This document shows, in pieces, positions 1 through 11,740 of a DNA stretch of 64,000 nt. The stretch is from NCBI GenBank assembly GCA_037976565.1, contig CP137685.1, positions 28,380,842 to 28,444,841 on the forward strand, given 5' to 3'. The notes under the pieces were generated by a model that saw only the letters and a list, made by a program, of their open reading frames with translations, searched no databases and had not been told where the DNA came from. Both the position numbers and the translations under genes were made by a program. The DNA comes from Mesocentrotus franciscanus. Its lineage: Eukaryota; Echinodermata; Echinoidea; Camarodonta; Strongylocentrotidae. How positions within the stretch are numbered: position 1 is the stretch's first letter; the number at the start of each line of letters is the position of its first letter.

Positions 1-775
1 GAGAGAGAAAGAGAGAGAGAGATGGGGAAGGAAGAGATTGCAAGAATGAGCAGATTCGTAAAGAACATTAGATTTTAAACAGTACACTGTTTGCAAATAA
101 ACTAAATAATAATAACAAGCTGACAAACTAGAATGCATCTTTTACGTTTTGTAATCACCTTGAATGACTTCAGTATGTTCTCTTTGATTGATAAAAAATA
201 ATCACGAGGAGATAACTATTACTGGACAAATCTTTCTTTAATAAAACACAAATCAGGCTGAAATTTGAATCGAGTTAATGTTTGTATACCATTATTCATT
301 ATAACAGTACCACAATATTACATAACAAAATATATTTAACGCTGTAAGGAAACATTTTGTATAATATTCCACATGAAACATATTATAATTTCAGCAATCA
401 TTGGCAAGTTCTTTCGGCGTACAAGACGAAAGTAGGCTGCATTTTGGACATCTTCAAATTAGTCATATTTGGGCAATCGTCAGCTAATATTTGGGCAAGC
501 ATCAACCACTATTCGGGCATTGATATTGTGGATATTCGAGCAAGACAGAAAAAAAAGGAGGTGTGAAAGCGAGATGGGCCAAGAGATAGTCCGGGACTTT
601 AGGTGGTGCTAAAAGAGGCCTTCGTACCACCAAAAAAAAATAGATGCTTGAAAAGCCAATTACTTACTGGCAATTGCACCTCATGTTCGCGTGCGCAATA
701 CCATTTCTATCCACATCGGCTTCAACGCCTAACTTGGTGAAATCATTCGGCCTGTATGGTTATGATAATTTTGAA

Positions 776-1393
776 AAGAGAGAAAGAGATGGGAGAGAGA
801 GAGAGAGAGAGAGAGAGAAAGATAGAGATTGGAGGGAACAAGAGGGACAGAGAGATGGATATGAGGGAGAAAGAGAAAGATTGGAGAGAACGAGAGGGAC
901 AGAGAAATGGGGATGAGAGGAAGAGAGAGAGAGAGAGAGGAGAGAGAGACAGAAAGAGAGAAAGAAAGATTGGAGAGAACGAGAGAGGGACAGAGAGATG
1001 GGGGAGAGAGAGAGAGAGAGAGAGGGAGAGAGAGGAGAGATTGGAGGGAACAAGAGGGACAGAGAGATGGATTTGAGGGAGAAAGAGAAAGATTGGAGAG
1101 AACGAGAGGGACAGAGAAATGGGGATGAGAGGAAGAGAGAGAGAGATAGAGGAGAGAGAGAGAAAGAGAGAGAGAGAAAGAGAGAGAGAAAAATTGGAGA
1201 GAACGAGAGGGACAGAGAGATGGGAATGAGAGAGAGAAAGAGAGAGAGAAAGAGAGGGAGAAAGGAGAGAGAATGAGAGAGATTGGAGGATACGAAAGGG
1301 ACAGAGAGATGGATTTGAGGGAGAAAGAGAAAGATTGGAGAGAACGAGAGGGACAGAGAAATGGGGATGAGAGGAAGAGAGAGAGAGAGGAGA

Positions 1394-1425
<32 letters not shown>

Positions 1426-1556
1426 AAATTGGAGAGAACGAGAGGGACAGAGAGATGGGAATGAGAGAGAGAAAGAGAGAGAGAAAGAGAGGGAGAAAGG
1501 AGAGAGAATGAGAGAGATTGGAGGGAACGAAAGGGACAGAGAGATGGGGATGAAAT

Positions 1557-1588
<32 letters not shown>

Positions 1589-1678
1589 AGAGAAAGAGAA
1601 AGAGACAGAGAGAAAGAGAGAGGGAAAGAGAGAGAGAGATAGATTGCGAGAGAGAGAAAGAGAGAGATGGGGAAGGAA
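776..1678 (+). repeat. Long GA-rich polypurine tract with an internal minisatellite
   Basis: About 900 bp is almost wholly purine on the plus strand. GA and GAAA runs are interrupted by a recurring block resembling GATTGGAGAGAACGAGAGGG followed by ACAGAGAGATGG, about 8 times. Such homopurine-homopyrimidine DNA with mirror symmetry can form triplex (H-DNA), as is known for GA repeats. No coding signal. Confidence 0.9.
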
Positions 1679-2417
1679 GAGATTGCAAGATTGAGCAGAT
1701 TCTTAAAGAACATTCGATTTTAAACAGTACACTATTTGCAAATAAACTAAATAATAATAAAAGGCTGACAAACTAGAATGCATCTTTTTACGTATTAGTA
1801 ATCACCTTGAATGACTTCTGTATGTTCTCTTTGAATGATAAAAATAATCACGAGGAGATAACTATTTCTGGACAAATCTTCCTTTTATGAAACACAAATC
1901 AGGCTGAAATTTGAATCGAGTTAATGTTTGTATACCATCATTCAATATAACAGTACAACGAAAGTACATAACAAAATATATTTAACGCTGTGAGGAAACT
2001 GTTTGTATAATATTCCAAATGACACATTATTATGATTTCAGCAATCATTGACAAGTTCTTTAGGCGTACGAGACGAAAGTAGGCTGCATTTCGGACACCT
2101 TCAAATTAGTCATATTTGGGCAAACGTCAGCTAATATTTGGGCAAGCATCAACCACTATACGGGCATTGATATTGTGGATATTCGAGCAATACAGAAAAA
2201 AGAGGTGTGAAAGCGAGATGGGCCAAGAGATAGTCCAGGACTTTAGGTGGTGCTAAAAGAGGCCTTCGTACCACCAAAAAAATAAAGATGCTTGAAAAGC
2301 CAATTACTTACTGGCAATTGCACCTCATGTTCGCGCATGCAAAACCATTTCTATCCACATCGACTCCAACGCCTACCTCGGTGAAATCATTCGGTCTGTA
2401 TAGTTAAGATAATTTGT

Positions 2418-2432
2418 AAAAAAGAGATGGGG

Positions 2433-2478
<46 letters not shown>

Positions 2479-2645
2479 GCGAGAGAGAGATAGAGATTGG
2501 AGAGAACGAGAGGGACAGAGAGTTGGGGTGGGGGGAGAGAGAGAGAGTGAGAGAGATTGGAGGGAACGAAAGGGAAAGAGAGATGGGAATGAAATAGAGA
2601 TTAAGAGAGAGCGAGAGAAAGAGAGAGAGAGAAAGAGAAAGAGAA

Positions 2646-2676
<31 letters not shown>

Positions 2677-2689
2677 AAGAGAAAGAGAA

Positions 2690-2726
<37 letters not shown>

Positions 2727-2749
2727 AAGAGAGAGATGGGAATGGAAGA
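2418..2749 (+). repeat. GA-rich polypurine tract between satellite units
   Basis: Shorter version of the same purine tract. It has one GATTGGAGAGAACGAGAGGG block and then nearly pure GA/GAAA before the next unit begins. Confidence 0.9.
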
Positions 2750-3067
2750 GATTGCAAGATTGAGCAGATTCGTAAAGAACATTCGATTTTAAACAGTACA
2801 CTATTTGCAAATAAACTAAATAATAATAACAAGCTGACAAACTAGAATGCATCTTTTTACGTTTTGTAATCACCTTGAATGACTTCAGTATGTTCTCTTT
2901 GATTGATAAAAAATAATCACGAGGAGATAAATATTACTGGACAAATCTTTATTATATAAAACACAAATCAGGCTGAAATTTGAATCGATTTAATGTTTGT
3001 ATACCATTATTCAATATAACAGTACCACAATATTACATAACAATATATACTTAACGCTGTGAGGAAA

Positions 3068-3644
3068 TCAATTGAAAAGCAAGAAGGTCGCATATTTGAT
3101 TTTGAGATAGCAGATGACAGAAAACAACATGAAATAAAACATCTACAAGTCACAGTGGAACAACAGGCAAATCGAATACAAGATCTATCATGGAAACTTG
3201 ACCAACAAGAACAATACTCAAGAAGAAACTGCCTCTTATTCTTTGGTCATGATGAATCAGCAGATGAAAACACAGATATGTCATACTTCAGCTAGCAAAG
3301 GAAAAACTTAAAGTTGATCTCACGAGGAATGACATTGAACGGAGCCATAGAACCGGATCTAAAGCTAAACAAAAAGCACCAACACACCGCGTCCGATCAT
3401 AGCAAAATTCAACACATACAGGAAACGACAAGAAGTGATCAGTGCCCGACGTAAATTAGCTGGTACCAGAAAATCAATTCAAGAGGATCTTACGAAGAGA
3501 AATCAGGAACTACTCAAATATGTCCAAGTATCAACAAAAGTAAAATCATCATGGACACGGGATGGTCGTGTATTGATATTGGACCAGCAAAACAGGAAAC
3601 ATCTAATCAAAAACAAACATGACCTTGATACTCTGAAAGTCTAA
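3068..3644 (+). pseudogene. ORF1 remnant: coiled coil plus RNA-binding-like region
   Basis: Translation in one frame (to about 3295) gives a heptad-like stretch rich in Q, E, L and I, then QQEQYSRRNCLLFFG and an ENTD motif. In non-LTR ORF1 proteins this marks the end of the coiled coil and the start of an RRM-like domain. The frame is then lost. A second open piece (3435-3644) has basic K/R-rich sequence ending LDQQNRKHLIKNKHDLDTL, like the C-terminal part of such proteins. The product would bind element RNA as a chaperone. The start is missing because the insertion is 5'-truncated, and the two pieces are in different frames. Confidence 0.55.
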
Positions 3645-3748
3645 TAAAGAAAGCATCTCCTGGTTGCTACTCCTGCTTTGAACGAAATATTAATCTATCT
3701 GAACTGAACTTATAATAGTGTTACATATTAAGCCTTTTTGTGTAGTTT

Positions 3749-5025
3749 TTGTTTAAACCTTCTTTTTTGTCAATGTTTTGTAGTGTCTGTCCAAATTCAG
3801 TGAAGACCCAATTGAATATATGTAAAAAATGCCATGTTGGACATTGCGTTACTTGCAATGCTTTAATAGATATATGTACATCAACTGACTTATCACTCTG
3901 CCAGATGTGTTTCCTATGCAAATACTATAAATTTCCTTTTCAAGAATTACCAGATGATGAATTTATTGCAATCAATACAAATAAAGAGAACAAAGATCAT
4001 ATAGTGCATGAAGTACACAATTTTAATGATGTCTTTTGTGCAAGAAATGATGACTCTGATGAAAAATATGACAAGAATTATTACAATATGTCGTACGATA
4101 TATTTAGTAACTTAACAGAATGCAAGTATTATACTGAAGATGAATTTAAATCTGTGTTTCAAACATTTGAAAATAGTTTTAGTTTATTGCACTTCAATTC
4201 TCGCAGTCTCAACAGAAACTTCAGTTCTTTATCAGATTTTATACATTCTCTATCTCGAAACTTTACTGTCTATGGTTTTTCCGAGACTTGGATTAATAGT
4301 GATAATCAGAGTACCTTTTGTATTGACGGTTACTCCTTTGTTCATACAGATAGGAGAGTAGGGAGAGGAGGTGGTGTTGGACTTTAATTGCTAATACAGT
4401 AAACTTTGATATAAGAAAAAATATACTAACTGATTCTGATGACTTTGAGTCACTTTTTATAGAAATACATGTACCAAGAGGTAAACATATTGTTGTAGGT
4501 ATTGTATATAGAAAGCCCCAATCTAGTATTAAGAATTTTATAGAAACATTTGATAATTGTTTGAAAAGTTTAAGCAATGAAGATAAACTGGTGTATATAA
4601 TGGGTGATTACAATATAAATTTATTAATGTATAGTCAACAATATGTTAATGAATTTTTAAATATATTATATGCCTCATCGTTCTTACCATTAATCGATAA
4701 ACCTACACGTATAACAGAAACTAGCGCTACTCTTATAGATAATATTTTTACAAACAATTTATCTTCTAATATTTCATCGGGTATATTTTACACTGATGTG
4801 ACCGACCATTTACCAGTATTTCAGATAACGGCTAACCAAAACCCTAATCATAATACAAATAATAATAATATTCATAGATATGTTATTAATAAACAAAACA
4901 TAAATTGTTTCATGCAAGATCTAGATAACACAGTCTGGGAAGATGTGTATAATTGTGCAAATGCTGATATAGCTTATCAACACTTCTTGAAACAATTTCT
5001 GTCCAAATATGAGAAAACTTCTTAG
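3749..5025 (+). pseudogene. ORF2 N-terminus: Cys-rich finger and APE-type endonuclease
   Basis: The first ~60 residues hold paired cysteines (CSVCPNS, CKKCH, HCVTC, CQMCFLCKYY), a PHD/RING-like zinc-binding pattern. An apurinic-type endonuclease follows: LLHFNSRSLNRNF (active-site Asn), GFSETWI (catalytic Glu), then MGDYNINLL and a TDVTDHLPVF end motif (the usual SDH). The domain would nick target DNA to prime reverse transcription. A frameshift near 4385 separates the Glu half (frame of 3749) from the GDYN/DH half (frame of 4561). A stop at 5023-5025 and another frame change follow before the RT. The finger upstream of the endonuclease is less common and worth noting. Confidence 0.75.
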
Positions 5026-5395
5026 TAAAAAATAATTCTCTAAAAAACATGCAATTTGTAAAAACCTTGGATGACAAAAAAGTGTTAAAGATGGTAAATA
5101 AAAAGAACATAATGTATAAATTATATTGTAAACATCCATCAAACAATAATAAGATGAAATATAAAAATGTCGAAATAGTGTAAATAAATGTCTAAAAGAA
5201 GTTAAAAGATTACATTATTTCAATGAATTTAAAAACATAAAGGTAATATGAGAAAACTTGGGATGTTATTCGAGATATTCTTGGTAAATCTGTAAATAAA
5301 ACACCTGCTAGCTTCAATTTAGATGGTCGTGACATATATGATAGTGAAGATATTTCTAATATATTTAATAACTTTTTATCAACATTGGTCCATCT

Positions 5396-6976
5396 ATGTC
5401 AAATACTATTCCAGTTGATAGTGACATATCTTATCAATCTTTTTTACCACCTCCCTGCGAAAAGTCATTATATTTTAAACCTGTTACTGAAAACGAAATA
5501 ATCAATATTGTCAGTGGAATAAAGAAGAGTAAAAGCACAAGTATTGATAACATAAGCTCTATTGTTGTAAAGAAAGTTATATTTTACATAACCAAACCGT
5601 TACTTTATATCTTCAATCTTTCACTATCAACTGGAGTAGTTCCTACGAATCTTAAAATTGCAAAGGTAATCCCAGTGTACAAAAAGGGGATAACCGCAAT
5701 ATATTGAATTACAGACCTATTTCTATATTACCTTTTTTCTCAAAGATATTAGAAAAAATTGTATTTACACGTGTTAATAGTTTCCTTAGCGATAATGTAA
5801 TATTGAATTCATGCCAATATGGTTTTAGGACAAACAGATCGACTGAAATGGCATTAATTGATTTGCATAATTATTTGATTTCATGTATTGCAAACAAATT
5901 TCACACCATAGGAGTATTTTTAGATTTAAGCAAAGCTTTCGACACAATTGACCACAATATAATGCTTTATAAGTTAAGAAATTATGGATTTCGCGGGCTT
6001 GTTTTAACTTGGTTTGAGAATTATTTAACAAATAGAAGTCAACAATGTTACTTCAAATAATTTACAAATTGTGTGTGGTGTACCACAGGGTTCAATCCTG
6101 GGTCCGTTGTTTTTTTTACTCTATATAAATGATCTTTCCAATTGCTCATCTCTTCTTAAACTTGTACTTTTTGCTGATGATACCAACATTTTGATTAGTC
6201 ATAATGATATTACACAGTTACAAATTGTGCTTAATAATGAACTACTAAATGTATCTAAATGGTTTAATTTAAATAAGCTATCTATTAATGTAGAAAAAAC
6301 TGTATATATGTACTTCTATAACTTAAAAATTAACAAAAACAATGCACAAGATCTGGTAGTTCAAATCAACAAACTTGATATAAAACGAGTCATTTCTACC
6401 AAATTTCTAGGTGTAGTAATTGATGAAGACTTATCTTGGAATAGCCAAATTCTTGCCATAACTAATAAGACTTCAAAAGGTGTTGGTATCATTAGCAAAT
6501 TACGTTATCTCTTACCTAAATAAATTCTTCTTCTACTATATAACACATTAGTCTTGCCTCATCTTAGTTATGGAAATATTGTTTGGGGAATTACATATCC
6601 ATCAAAGTTAGATAAACTTTTAAAATTACAAAAGAGAGTAGTTAGATGCTGTACTTTATCTGATTTTCATGCACATTCTAAACCTTTATTTCTCAAATTA
6701 AAAGTACTTGATATATATCAGCTTAATAAGTATTTAGTAGGATTAATGCTCTTTAGACATGTTTATACATCACTGCCTGAAAATCTACAAGTGTTATTAA
6801 CTTTTAACAATGAAATCCATAACTATAAAACTCGTCATAGAGAGAAATTACATATATTCAAATGTACAAAAAACTTTGTGTCATTTTCATTTAAACATAC
6901 TGCACCTCTTGTCTGGAATGCACTTCCTCAGGAAATATGTCAAACTAGAAATTTTAACTCAAATCTTATTTATTAG
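5396..6976 (+). pseudogene. ORF2 reverse transcriptase remnant (CR1-like)
   Basis: RT blocks run in order over four frame segments: KKSKSTSIDNISS and AKVIPVYKKG (5396-5707), NYRPISILPFFSKILEK and LDLSKAFDTIDH (5704-6060), GVPQGSILGPLFFLLYINDL and the catalytic FADDTN (6071-6523), then thumb and C-terminal FSFKHTAPLVWNALPQEI (6554-6976). Frames shift near 5704 and 6055, and a TAA at 6521-6523 interrupts the same frame. All catalytic Asp residues are present in the DNA, but no continuous protein can be made. Confidence 0.85.
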
Positions 6977-7370
6977 CAAGTACGTAACCCCTGTATATTA
7001 TTTTATGTGATAAAAAGAAATTCCATTTTTTGTTTCTTCTTCACTTATATGTATATATATATTTGTTTCGTTTTTATTGTTTTGTTATTGTCCAGTATAT
7101 TAGTTATGTACATAGTTACCCATTGCAAAAATATTTTAATTCAAACCTTTGGCACAGCCTCGACAAGTTCAAATTTATTTGAACTTTTGCAGTGATCCAA
7201 ATTCCATTTGATTTCTTTTCATTTGCTGTATTGATCAGTGACCTTCTGATGTTTGTATAATTTGTATTTCTTTCTTTGTTTTTTTTTACACCTGTAATAT
7301 TTTTTATGTACTACATATGTTTTTTATTGAATGGAATGAATAAATCTTGAATCTTGAATCTTGAATCTTG
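6977..7370 (+). other. 3' untranslated region and repeat tail of the CR1-like element
   Basis: AT-rich, non-coding. It ends with GGAATGAATAAATCTTG and repeats of AATCTTG directly against resumed satellite sequence. The overlapping AATAAA may serve as a polyadenylation signal. Confidence 0.75.
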
Positions 7371-7790
7371 AAACATTTTGTATAATATTCCAAATGAAAC
7401 ATATTATAATTTCAGCAATCATTGACAAGTTCTTTAGGCGTACAAGGCGAAAGTAGGCTGCATTTTGGACATCTTCAAAGTAGTCATATTTGGGCAGACG
7501 TCAGCTAATATTTGGGCAAACATCAACCACTATACGGGCATTGATATTGTGGATATTCGAGCAATACAGAAAAAAGGAGGTGTGAAAGCGAGATGGGCCA
7601 AGAGATAGTCCGGGACTTTAGGTGGTGCTAAAAGAGGCCTTCGTACCACCAAAAAAAAAAAGGCTTGAAAGGCCAATTACTTACTGGCAATTGCACCTCA
7701 TGTTCGCGCATGCAAAACCATTTCTATCCACATCGACTCCAACGCCTAACTCGGTGAAACCATTCGGTCTGTATAGTTAAGATAATTTGT

Positions 7791-8216
7791 AAAAGAGAGA
7801 AAGAGATGGGGGAGAGACAGAGAGAGAGAGAGAGAGAAAGATAGAGATTGGAGAGAACGAGAGGGACAGAGAGATGGGGGAGAGAGAGAGAGTGAGAGAG
7901 AGAGAGATTGGAGGGAACAAGAGGGACAGAGAGATGGGGATGAGCGGGAGAGTGTAAGAATGGAGAGAGAGAGAGAGAGAGAGAAAGATAGAGATTGGAG
8001 AGAACGAGAGGGACAGAGAGATGGGAGAGAGAGAGAGAGAGGGAGAGAGATTGGAGGGAACGAAAGGGACAGAGAGATGGGAATGAAATAGACATTAAGA
8101 GAGAGAGAGAGAAAGAGAGAGCGAGAGAGAAAGAGAGAGATGGGAATGGAAGAGATTGCAAGAGAGAGAGAGAGAAAGAGAGAGCGAGAGAGAAAGAGAG
8201 AGATGGGAATGGAAGA
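7791..8216 (+). repeat. GA-rich tract with a duplicated segment
   Basis: Purine tract after the resumed third satellite unit. Near its end a ~67 bp block ending GGAATGGAAGAGATTGCAAG occurs twice in tandem (about 8091-8223), so the unit boundary itself has been duplicated. This points to slippage or unequal exchange at the junction. Confidence 0.85.
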
Positions 8217-8952
8217 GATTGCAAGATTGAGCAGATTCGTAAAGAACATTCGATTTTAAACAGTACACTATTTGCAAATAAACTAAATAATAATAACAGG
8301 CTGACAAACTAGAATGCATCTTTTTACGTTTTGTAATCACCTTGAATGACTTCAGTATGTTCTCTTTGATTGATAAAAAATAATCACGAGGAGATAACTA
8401 TTACTGGACAAATCTTTCTTTAATAAAACACAAATCAGGCTGAAATTTGAATCGAGTTAATGTCTGTATACCCTTATTCAATATAACAGTACAATATTAC
8501 ATAACAAAATATATTTAACGCTGTAAGGAAACATTTTGTATAATTTTCCAAATGAAACATATTATAATTTCAGCAATCATTGACAAGTTCTTTAGGCGTT
8601 CAAGACGAAAGTAGGCTGCATTTTGGACATCTTCAAATTAGTCATATTTGGGCAAACGTCAGCTAATATTTGGGCAAGCATCAACCACTATTCGGGCATT
8701 GATATTGTGGATATTCGAGCAATACAGAAAAAAGGAGGTGTGAAAGCGAGATGGGCCAAGAGATAGTCCGGGACTTTAGGTGGTGCTAAAAGAGGCCTTC
8801 GTACCACCAAAAAAAAGGATGCTTGAAAAGCCAATTACTTACTGGCACTTGTACCTCACTTTCGCGCGGGCAAATCTATTTCTATCCACATCGGCTCCAA
8901 CGCCTAAACTTGGTGAAATCATTCCCCCTGTAAGTATGGTTATGATAATTTG

Positions 8953-9014
8953 AAAAAGAGAGAAAGAGAAAGATTGGAGAGAACGAGAGGGACAGAGAAA
9001 TGGGGATGAGAGGA

Positions 9015-9045
<31 letters not shown>

Positions 9046-9130
9046 TTTGAGGGAACATGAGGGACAAAGAGATGGGGATGAGAGAGAGAGAGAGAGACAA
9101 AGAGGGCGAGAGAGAGATGGGGATCGAAGA
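8953..9130 (+). repeat. Short GA-rich tract
   Basis: Fourth and shortest purine spacer (about 180 bp), with the same internal GAGAACGAGAGGGACAGAG block. It is followed by the last, truncated satellite unit. Confidence 0.85.
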
Positions 9131-9745
9131 GATAGCAAGATTGAGCAGATTCGTAAAGAACATTCGATTTTAAACAGTACACTATTTGCAAATAAACTAA
9201 ATAATAATAACAAGCTGACAAACTAGAATGCATCTTTTTACGTATTAGTAATCACCTTGAATGACTTCTGTATGTTCTCTTTGATTGATAAAAATAATCA
9301 CGAGGAGATAACTATTTCTGGACAAATCTTCCTTTTATGAAACACAAATCAGGCTGAAATTTGAATCGAGTAAAATGTTTGTATACCATCATTCAATATA
9401 ACAGTACAACGATATTACATAACAAAATATATTTAACGAGATAAAGAACATGTTTGTATAATATTCCAAATGAAACATCATTATAATTTCAGCGATCATT
9501 GACAAGTTCTTTAGGCGTACAAGACGAAAGTAGGCTGCATTTTGGACACCTTCAAATTAGTCATATTTGGGCAAACGTCAGCTAATATTTGGGCAAGCAT
9601 CAACCACTACACGGGCATTGATATTGTGGATATTCGAGCAATACAGAAAAAAGAGGTGTGAAAGCGAGATGGGCCAAGAGATAGTCCAGGACTTTAGGTG
9701 GTGCTAAGTGAGGCCTTCGTACCACCAAAAAAAGAAAAAGAGTCT

Positions 9746-10330
9746 TGAAGAGCCAATAACTTACCGGGTCTCAAATCCAACGTTTACACGTGCGTCACCA
9801 TTTGTATCCACATCGGGCCTGGCGAATTAGTGATCCATACGCCTGTTTAGAGGTAAACTATATTACGTAGCTGGAATTAAAATGGTATACCAACTGAGAG
9901 GCGCTGATTATAATGCACATGTTCCCATCAGCTTATTTGTAACTGTAACTTATCATGAATGATGCTATTAAGTATATTTCTTAACATGAACTCGTGGAAC
10001 TACATGCACGAGCATTGCATGTACTGCACTAGCACTATATGGTGAATAAAAACTGACTTTTGAAAGGAATACGGGACATAGTAGCTAACGAGCCGAAGCC
10101 CGCCGGGGGAAAAGTGGCGGGAAACTTGAACGAGCCTCCCGCGCCACGTGGACCGTCGAGGTATAGCTACGGTGACTGTGAGCTCAAACGTTTGATTTCT
10201 GATATCATTTGCACCTTATTAGGTAAGACTTAACCGGCCTGGCGTTTTATATTCATTCACCCGTCTGCACTTAACAATTTCCAAACATAACAAAAATAAA
10301 TTAATAAACGTGTCTGTGAACCAAAGCAGT
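9746..10330 (+). other. Junction and probable 5' leader of the I-like retrotransposon
   Basis: Up to about 10,080 nothing recognisable is seen apart from the frayed end of the satellite unit. From about 10,080 a GC-richer stretch (CCGAAGCCCGCCGGGGG, then GAGCCTCCCGCGCCACGTGG) leads to the first ATG of the next element. This fits an internal promoter and leader of a non-LTR element, but no core promoter motif can be proved. Confidence 0.35.
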
Positions 10331-10331
10331 A

Positions 10332-11712
10332 ATGACTACCTCTGCCTCTTCGGGGGAGGAGGCGTATGAAGATTTTGCAAGTGCCATTGGTAATGAATCA
10401 CAAGGTGAAGGCGGCGTACGCCCATCATCTCCAATGTCGACTGAGAATGTTTTTAGTGATCAAATTACGGAATTAAGGGGGGAAAACACAGAAGATGATG
10501 AAGAGTGGTTAACCATACCAAAAAGATCTAGAACTAATCAGAGAAAGAAAAGAGCAAGGACAAGTACTATCACTGACTCTCCCAGAGGTAAACCCCAAGG
10601 TCTGATTATTGTTGTGGAAGGAATACAAACGAATGTAGTAAAACTCCAATCCAATAAAGAGGGCAAAATTTCTGCATGAAAATCTAGGTCAAATACAAAG
10701 TATAGAAAGAGGAAACCAAAACCTAAAGATTACATGTAAAAATCAAAAGCAAGCGGACAAATTGAAAACAATGACAGAATTTGCAGGAATAGCTATTAGA
10801 GCCGAGGTATACGACCCAGACAAGAGGAAAAAGAAAGGAGTAATAAGAGTAAGTTCGGACGTCGAAGATGAGGAAATACTGGAATATCTAAAGAAAGATA
10901 ATGTCATAGCGGCAAAAAGGTTCAAGAAAAGAATAGACGGAGAGTTGAAAAACACTCCATCTGTTCTTTTAACCTTTGAGAGAAAAGATGTGCCAAGCGA
11001 GTTATTCTTTGCTTACGAATGTTACAGAGTTTTTGAATATGTACCACCTGTGCCCCGATGTTATAAGTGTCAAACATTTGGCCACATAGCTGACAGTTGT
11101 AAGAATAAAGTGCGCTGTGTGCGTTGCGGAGAGGGACATAGTTTTAACGATTGTCCAAACAAAGAGTCCCCTCAATGTTGCAGGTGTAACCAAAATCATT
11201 CAGCGGCATATATGGGATGCACTAAATACAAAGACGCAGTAAAAATAAACACTATCAAGCAAAACGAAAAAATATCATACGCAGAAGCTACAAAGAAATT
11301 CCACGCAAAAATAGATCCTACTCCTGCGCCAGTTCCACACTCGAGAAAGCAGGAAGAAAAGGAAACCACCGCACAAAGGACAGATAAACCCAAACCTCAG
11401 AGGCAAATCCTAAAACAAAATTCTGATAAGGAACAGGATACAACTAGCAATCCACTTGCATCTACCAAAAATCACACGCAGGCGGAGGTTTATGACACGG
11501 CTTCTTCGGCTCCATCTGGGGAAGAATACATAGTAAATAACCCCCCTAAAAGTGCAGATGCGAATATTACTATCAACAGTCTAGACTTCTTAGCATTTAT
11601 TGTTTTTGTGATTAATAACTTAGAACATGAACATACACATTCAAACAGAATACGACTTGTAGTGGAACAGCCAAATCTTGCATGGGACTTACAAAAATTC
11701 TTCCCCAAATGA
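10332..11712 (+). pseudogene. I-like element ORF1: Gag-like protein with three zinc knuckles
   Basis: The N-terminal 115 residues are acidic, then basic (KRSRTNQRKKRARTS). The frame breaks near 10,675 and continues in another frame through about 10,762-11,712. The second part has an RRM-like or Gag-core region, then three tandem Cys/His knuckles (CYKCQTFGHIADSC, CVRCGEGHSFNDC, CCRCNQNHSAAYMGC) around residues 100-150 of that segment, and then YAEATKKF, a motif that often follows the knuckles in Jockey/I Gag proteins. It would package element RNA. The tail is Pro/Lys/Gln-rich. One frameshift is required. Confidence 0.8.
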
Positions 11713-11740
11713 TACACGAGAGACTAGCCACTTTTAATGA

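Larger units (their letters stand above)
3068..7370 (+). mobile_element. CR1-like non-LTR retrotransposon, 5'-truncated, inserted in satellite unit
   Basis: The satellite sequence ends at GCTGTGAGGAAA and resumes at AAACATTTTGTATAAT, matching the uninterrupted copies near 348-368 and 8519-8541, so both junctions are exact. The insert starts inside coding sequence (coiled-coil ORF1), so it is 5'-truncated. It carries endonuclease and RT and ends in three or more AATCTTG repeats, a short-tandem 3' end typical of CR1/Jockey-group elements rather than poly(A). At most 4 bp (GAAA) is duplicated. Several frameshifts and a stop make it dead. Clade assignment rests on motif style and tail only. Confidence 0.85.
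1..9745 (+). repeat. Satellite-like array: ~700 bp unit alternating with GA-rich tracts
   Basis: Five copies of one ~615-740 bp unit occur in the same orientation. Each begins near GATTGCAAGATTGAGCAG (about 37, 1680, 2749, 8217 and 9131). Each full copy runs through a conserved segment with GGTGGTGCTAAAAGAGGCC and ends at a GA-rich tract that leads into the next copy. The third copy is split by a retrotransposon and the fifth is cut off after its GGCCTTCGTACCACC segment. Spacing varies (about 1643, 1069, 1156 without the insertion, and 914 bp), mostly because the GA tract length varies. The unit has no convincing reading frame. Long S/L-rich or R/E-rich frames here are translations of the purine repeat. 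Confidence 0.9.

Noticed and set aside
729..1713. Frames of more than 300 codons rich in Ser/Leu on the minus strand, and Arg/Glu frames on the plus strand
   Set aside because: They are translations of the GA-rich polypurine repeat. They overlap in several frames at once and show no codon bias or domain.
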